From: Phanerodontia chrysosporium
Lineage: Eukaryota; Basidiomycota; Agaricomycetes; Polyporales; Phanerochaetaceae
DNA length: 64,000 nucleotides
Assembly (NCBI GenBank): GCA_001910725.1
Contig: MJGA01000001.1
Location: 1,116,001-1,180,000 of the forward strand
Direction: 5' to 3'
Positions within the stretch are counted from its first letter, which is position 1. Each line of letters starts with the position of its first letter. The position numbers and the translations under genes are program-made. The notes under the pieces are model-generated. The model had not been told where the DNA came from. It saw only the letters and a program-made list of their open reading frames with translations, and made no database searches. Positions 58,457 through 64,000 of the stretch are shown here, one piece after another.

Positions 58457-59468
58457 GGGGAGAAAGGGAGAGAGGGAGAGGAAAGTGAGTGCTGGGGGGT
58501 GTGGACGGGGAGATTAAGAAAAAATACGGAGGGCAAGGAGAAGAAGAACAGGCACGGCTTGAAGTAAAAGGAAGAAAGCCTGGCGGGATCGACGAGCGGG
58601 CAAAAGGCCTGGGAAAAACCTATCCCTATCAAGCTAAGCGCAGGATCTTAGTTGATCTCGGTCCTCCACGTTGCACCTTTTTCGGGAAACTCGGGCAGGG
58701 CCTGCTTTCCCCGCTTATCGACAAATGGTTGCCATCGATTTGATGGATGCAAAATTACGTAATATTTCCCGCCTAGCAACCCGCCTCCGATACATCCGCC
58801 GCCGCAGAGACAAACAGCAGCGTGTGCCATGTCGTCAGTGACAGCCGCGGCGGCAGGCTTCGACGGCAGACACGCCGGCGACGGGGTGGTCGCGCAAAAA
58901 AAAAAAGAGAAAATAAAAAAGGCGCAAGTCGGGTGCGGCAAAGCGACGCCATCACGCGGACGTTTCTACCGAGAGACGCCCAGAGGGTGCTGCACTGCCA
59001 TCCAACTCAAGCGGAGCGCCGCGAGTGCGCCGGGCACGACGACGGCAGACGGCGGGCGGCGGGCGGGCGGGGCGGAGACGCTGCCGAGCGAGGACTCGGA
59101 TGGGCTCCTTGTTTTTGCTTTTGCTTTTGCAGACAATGGACAGCGCGGGTTCCCAAGGCTGCAGACATGTCTGCGAGCGGTCGCGATAGCCGAAGGATCA
59201 GCAACCGGCCATGCCCACTCAGCGTGACTGAGTCATGACGTCTACGAGCACGCAGGAGACGGGTGGCGACGTCGCTCGTGGCGAGCGCAAGGCGCCTGCC
59301 GTCCACGGTCCCTCGATGCGCACCGCCTGGGCGGCCTGCGTTGCAATTTATCGCTCTGGAGACTGCCACTCCCCGGCGCTTCCCGTCCCGACGCCACAAA
59401 GCCGTCGGCCCCACCGGCTTCCCATTGCCGCCAGCAGCCGCCCTCCTTGCTTGTCCTCCCCCGCCAGC
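58457..59468. other. Divergent intergenic region, RGS gene / unidentified gene
   Basis: About 1 kb with both promoters by position. Contains an A-rich run near 58897-58920, a CG-rich patch at 59040-59080 and an AP-1/CRE-like cluster at 59229-59243. No gene I can support. Confidence 0.5.
59229..59243. promoter_or_regulatory. Adjacent AP-1/Gcn4-like and CRE-like sites
   Basis: TGAGTCA (a perfect AP-1/Gcn4 heptamer) is directly followed by TGACGTCT (one mismatch from CRE), about 230 nt upstream of the gene at 59469 and 775 nt from the RGS start. Candidate bZIP binding site by sequence only. Confidence 0.4.
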
Positions 59469-60629
59469 ATGGCCGACGCTTCCGTAAGCAGTCCGCTGGC
59501 GACAGCCCCCAGTGCGTTCCCTGACCGTGCTCTCTGCCTAGGACAGCACCGCCTCTGTACAGGCCCTGCTCGCCCGTCTCCGGGCATCCCAGGCTTGGCA
59601 CGAAGCGGTGGGGACCAGTGCTCCGGCCGCGGCAGACCCACCACCCGAGCCGGACGAGGCCCAAGAGCCTCCTGCGATCGCCAGTCTCGGTGCCGCCGAT
59701 GCGCCCAAAGACGGCTCGACGGCCGCTGCTACGTCATCGCAGCTATCCGTCGCTTCCCTGCTCTCTCAGCTGCAGGGCGCCGCCGGTGCTTCTGCCCATC
59801 CTCCGGCCGCCGCCATCGCTCAGCAGCTCACAGAGCCCCCAGCCGACTACGGCGTTGCACACGCACAGCGACCCTCGGCGCTGCTGCCCGACCCTGCCCT
59901 TCGCGAGCGAGCTCATGCGGACTTGCCGCCACCGCGTAAACAAGATCTCCGCAACGTCAGCTACCAGCAGGCTCTGCCCATCATCGCTCAGCTTTCTCAG
60001 GACCAGGCCTTCATAGATGCCATTAGAAAGGTGCGTCCTGTCGCGCCCTGCCAATGCGCATGGCGTGTCCGCTGACGCATTCATTCGATCACAGCTCAAA
60101 AATGACCAGATCCTGCTCGAGAAGCGTCTATGGGAAGAACGTCAGGCGATTCAGAAGAGGCACGAAGAAAAGGTCAAGGTTGCCCGGACAAAGTATGTAT
60201 CCTCCTGCGCCCCCGTTTGATAAACGTGCCCGCCAACACGCTCATCTCACACCGCAGGGCGAGCATGATCGGCGCGTCTCTTTCAAAGTTCGACGCGGAC
60301 GTGAGTGGGCTGCCCGCAATTCCTCGGAGAATCATACGCGTGTCACTGACCCGCACCCATCGTGATCTCAGAGCATGACGGATGCTTTCCGCAGGGAGTT
60401 ACAGCGGTTTGATAGGGAACGGGTGCTCCCAGCCTGGGATGGGCTCATCACCAAGCAGCAGTCGACCCTGGAATCACTTGGGGTGCCCACCATGTTTCCG
60501 ACTGTGGTCTCGACTGAGCGACAGGTGTGTTATTCGGCGCAACATGCGTGCTGCTGCGCTTGCTGACCGGCACGCGTGATGCAGAAGCAGCAGAGGGTCG
60601 TCCAGGTCGTCAGCGGGGTCATCGAATGA
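59469..60629 (+). CDS. Unidentified protein with conserved C-terminal helical region
   Basis: Not recognised. Exons: 59469-59483, 59542-60030, 60095-60192, 60258-60300, 60372-60524, 60585-60629; 843 nt, 280 residues, in phase. The first ~115 residues are Ala/Pro/Ser-rich with little structure. From about 135 on the sequence is charged and helical and looks conserved: RKQDLRNVSYQQALPIIAQL, QILLEKRLWEERQAIQKRHE, FRRELQRFDRERVLPAWDGL, LGVPTMFPT, and a final KQQRVVQVVSGVIE. No membrane segment. The pattern suggests a coiled-coil partner in a complex. The five-codon first exon and the three short internal exons are supported only by GT...AG ends and phase. Confidence 0.78.
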
Positions 60630-61508
60630 ACGGCACACCCCCCGTCGACGTCACCAGGAAGATGCCTCAATGAATGCCGAAGAGCTATTCGCGATCATGC
60701 GAAGACGACATCGTAATCCGCGCGAGAATATCCTATTTCCTGCCGAGCGCAGTCCGACATCCGCCAGGCGAACGCGCATCAGGATCAGGGTCGGCTGTGG
60801 GAATTTCTGATCTCTCGGCTGGAGCGCTGGCAAGGGGGGACTGAACGCAGACAAGGGAGCTTCTGTGCGCATTCCTCTCGCTCGGGTTGCACTTGTGGGT
60901 CCAGCGGCGGGGCCAGAGGAACGGTGATGAGCGCGAGATTCAGTGTGTGGTTTGGAGACTAGCTTTCCTGGGATGGTTCGTGCGTTGCTTGTGGGAGTTC
61001 CAGTGCCGGCGTGGAGGGCCAGGGTGCGCGTGCCTTGGCATCTCCCGGGGTCACACTAGCCATTTGCGGCGGCCTGCGTCCGCACACACGCGTAGAGAGG
61101 ACTCTAGGGTGCTTTACATACGGAGGCAGAAAGTGGATGAAACGACTGATGAATAGACTCTTCCGTGCCCGACGTGATGTGTCGCGTGTAGGTGCGGTCG
61201 CAGTCGTGTGTGCTGCAGCCGTCGCCCCTCGCGCTGCTCGCCGCCGTCGAGAACGTCGAGGTCGAGAGGGGCGACGGAAGCAAAATGGGCACACACGGCC
61301 CGTGGGGGGAGGAGATCTCGATCCAGGAAAGAATAGCGACGATGGAAATGGCAACATAAATGGCAAGCGCTCAAGGCCCGCCCAGTTGCGCTGATCGACT
61401 CGAGGGCCACCTCGAAATGTCCTCCCCCGCCGCTGTCTCACTCTCTTGCGCTCTGTCTCCCATGTCCTCCTCGCCGCCGCCTCTCTGCCTCTAAAGTCTC
61501 CGTCGACC
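60630..61508. other. Spacer upstream of alpha/beta hydrolase gene
   Basis: No gene seen; open frames on the minus strand at 60959-61534 are shadows or compositional. Contains the presumed hydrolase promoter, with a pyrimidine-rich run just before the start. Confidence 0.5.
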
Positions 61509-63465
61509 ATGCCGTTCGTCGACATCCCGGCCAAGGACGACTTCGTCTCGCTCTGGTACTACACAAACACGTACAACCACAACGTCGGCATCTTCGACCC
61601 CAGCCGGCCCACGCTCGTGCTCCTCCACCCCACCGGGCTCGACTCCTCCTGGATGCAGCCCCAGGCAGAGGACCCGCGCCTGCGCAACCACTACAACATG
61701 ATCATGTTCGACACGCGCATTACCGGCAAGTCGCGCTGTCGGTACAGCGGCAAGCACGACCTCTGGGTCACCGCCGCCGACCTCGCGCACGCGTTCTACC
61801 ATCTCCGCCTGCCTCCAGCGCACATCTTCGCGCCGGATCTCTACTCCATGGCCGCGCTCAGATTCGCCGCACTGTAAGTCCTCGTGTCGCGCGTACTTGC
61901 CCAAAAGACAATCTCGAAGGCGTTGACAGATTTCCAGAGCTTTGCCTCAGTTTGACGCTTTGCAACGTGCCGCCTCCGACAGAGTGCGTAGCCTGGCGCT
62001 TTCGCGCGGAACGCTCTCATTGATTCTTTTTTGCGCCTGCAGGGTCAAGACGGTCTTTGATATGATGGAAGAGCTGAACCACATGTGGGGCTTCGCGGAG
62101 GACCTCGAGTCCTACGAGTACGTCTGCAAGGAGTTTCTCAACTTTTGGGGCGGCACAGTGAGTAGTCGCCGATATGATACCTCTTACCTCAATATTACTC
62201 ACGCCAATATCAGCATGCACATCCAGATCTTCAGGACGAGGTGCGTGATCTTCGGAGCCGGTTTGCTGCTAGCGAGCCAACTGAGACGACCCCGCGCAGA
62301 TTGTCGCCTTCTGGGAGTCTTATTATCCGCCCTTCCGACGTTCTTACTCGATGGCGAACATGAACCTGTTCCTTAACGTAAGTCAATTCGCTTAACCGTG
62401 GCTAACAGCACTCAATGTCGGACAATAGAGGACGCCGATGACCCAAACGGAGCTGGCATCAGTGAAGTGTCCCGTAATGATTATTCAGGTGCGCATCCGC
62501 TCGACAATCAGCTCGTTACCATGTCTCACCCACCCCAAGGCCGAGAAGAGCCTTGCGCACCCGTTTCATTTTGCAGAACAGCTGCAACGGGAGCTGACTG
62601 GAGTCCCTGACGCTAAGCTCATCAAAGCGCACGGTAACTTTTTTCCCCATGCGTATATCTCTTCATGTCTAACACGCACCCCGCCTGCAGGAAGCAACGC
62701 GGGTTATCTTTCCGTGGTTGTGGCTAGTGTCGTGAACAAATCGCTTTCCACATTCTTGTCCGTACAGCCGGCCGCGGACCCTGCACAAACGGGGGAAGTA
62801 TACGGACGGCCCCTGAAGGACTTTATGCAGACAGCGCTGCAGCGGCTCGCTGACATGAAGGGTGATATTGCGATCGCGAATCGAGATCCGCTTTCTCCTC
62901 TTTCATTCTCCTGCGTCTCGCAAGAAACGCAAAAGAACCAGGAGGAGATGATGAAGAAATACATCAGCGGTCAACAGATGGCGTTCTCGCCGCTCAGCCC
63001 CTGTGGGCGACCGATGAGAAAGTAAGCTTTCACCTCCCGGATTCTGGTTTCTGAATGTCAAAATAAGTGCCAGGAACTCACGGTACTTCGCTGTGCTAGA
63101 TTTTCTGAGCGACAGAATCACTGGCTCGAGCCGGGCAGAGACGGCTTCTCGCGAACAGGTATGCAATCTTCACTTCTCCTTGGGTTATATCCTCACGCTT
63201 GTTCTCCACAGAACTATCGAAGAAGCTGAACGATGTCGAGAAGAGAAGACGTCCACGGGTGCTTTGGACCGACTCCGACAAGGACATTAAACGAGGGGCG
63301 CTCACACCAGACAGCGGCGGGAGCACACCGGGTCCGCCTACGCCGATCCCGCTCAGCGACGACATCGTCTCGCTCGAGGACCAGCAGCTCGCGCGTGTGC
63401 GGCGGGCGAATATCACCTCGACGATCGTCGATAAGCAAGTGCTCAAGGCGCGGCGGCGAAGCTGA
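61509..63465 (+). CDS. Alpha/beta hydrolase-fold protein with C-terminal extension
   Basis: Alpha/beta hydrolase domain followed by a polar tail; substrate unknown. Exons: 61509-61873, 61930-61983, 62043-62157, 62214-62240, 62300-62377, 62429-62488, 62540-62633, 62691-63021, 63100-63158, 63212-63465; 1437 nt, 478 residues. Core motifs: TLVLLHPTGLDSSWM (oxyanion-hole region), MIMFDTRITGKSRC, ADLAHAFYHLRLPPAHIF and the elbow segment DLYSMAALRFAALFPEL, where the usual GXSXG reads LYSMA. A conserved-looking VKCPVMIIQ strand precedes the expected acid region. After about residue 300 a non-catalytic tail follows (AFSPLSPCGRPMRK, then ELSKKLNDVEKRRRPRVLW, a TP/SP-rich loop and a basic C-terminus). 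Exon 7 start is inferred from phase and AAG/GCC context. Introns are all 45-70 nt. Confidence 0.85.
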
Positions 63466-64000
63466 GCCAGTCGCCGGGCCAGACCCTGCGCTCCTTCATT
63501 CGCTCGTAAACACGCCGGCCCGTGTCCTCTTTCGCCCTTCCGCTTCTGCTTCGCCGCTTGTCTCGCCCCTCTCATAGACTCCTTGCTCTGGATCTCCGCC
63601 TCTCTCGCACCTCATATCTATCGTTCACTCGCTCTATCCCGCGCAACAGTCACATTACACGCACACCCTACCGTCACTGCACCCCAGTCATCTCTCACGC
63701 AGAGTCCATGCTCTCATCTATCTTGTCCAATAATTTGTAGGATCTGTCTAGTTTTGCATCGGTGCTCTCGAGTTTCACGTTTTACCCCCTATCCGCACTT
63801 CTTGTCTACTTTACACATATCTATGCGCCTCAATCACGACGTGGGCCCGCATTGTAGTTTCTAGCGTACATAGCCTATATCACCTTTCTCACTGTTGCTT
63901 GCTGTACATAGTACCACGCCTAGTCACTACCGTTTGCCTCTATCGGGGAACAATACCATTCAGGGACTTTTCCGTGATTAAAAGTCTATCAATCGTTCAA
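63466..64000. other. 3' region at the right window edge
   Basis: Pyrimidine-rich, presumably 3' UTR of the hydrolase gene and spacer. No gene seen up to the window end. Confidence 0.5.

Noticed and set aside
63074..63158. Alternative acceptor for the ninth exon of the hydrolase gene (63074)
   Set aside because: It leads to a phase mismatch with the last exon; the acceptor at 63099 keeps frame and gives a more natural sequence.

Overview
This window is nuclear DNA of a filamentous basidiomycete, most likely an Agaricomycete. Genes are compact (25 protein-coding genes recognised, about one per 2.5 kb) and sit on both strands. Nearly all are split by many 45-75 nt introns with GT donors and branch-site-like CTNAC motifs, coding GC is moderately high, and the gene set is that of a free-living fungus: phytase, Ole1 with fused cytochrome b5, Zn2Cys6 factor, Atf1-type bZIP, FlbA/Sst2-type RGS, calcineurin B. 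I saw no bacterial features, transposon coding sequence, CRISPR array or rRNA, and no tRNA I could support.

Layout. 1-1586: a Tra2-like splicing factor (cut by the window edge) divergent from ribosomal protein eL18. 1587-6656: a 5-kb gene-poor, partly very GC/CpG-rich stretch leading into an Atf1/ATF-CREB bZIP gene (6657-8540), followed by another gene-poor stretch to 11355. 11356-21661: housekeeping and signalling genes (membrane-anchored histidine acid phosphatase, mitochondrial tRNA-modification GTPase Mss1, calcineurin B, glucokinase/hexokinase, ATP synthase subunit d). 22014-30304: a Zn2Cys6 regulator, delta-9 fatty acid desaturase and the AP-3 mu adaptin. 30919-34312: a 1097-residue coiled-coil protein of unknown function. 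35010-38937: a divergent pair, a phenol-hydroxylase-type FAD monooxygenase and an isochorismatase-family hydrolase. 40120-51311: Ost2/DAD1, a superoxide-dismutase-fold mitochondrial ribosomal protein, the Hsp70/Hsp90 co-chaperone Sti1 with a perfect heat-shock element, an L-galactose/D-arabinose dehydrogenase-type aldo-keto reductase, an NDUFA4-like respiratory subunit and nucleoporin Nup120/Nup160. 53500-63465: a small orphan protein, an ER-retained MAPR (cytochrome-b5-like) protein, the RGS protein, an unidentified coiled-coil protein and an alpha/beta hydrolase with an added C-terminal tail.

The genes do not form one pathway; most are unrelated housekeeping genes in ordinary fungal order. 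Linked functions are limited to the monooxygenase/isochorismatase pair and a loose stress-signalling theme (bZIP, calcineurin B, RGS, Sti1).

The strongest cross-cutting observation is that at least seven otherwise intact conserved genes carry one or two apparent single-base deletions (eight clear cases), mostly at short homopolymers or repeated bases. Each is cured by one extra base, after which the exon lengths sum to a multiple of three. This looks more like an assembly/sequencing signature than seven broken essential genes. I did not find a convincing new biological system; the findings list the places I consider worth checking.
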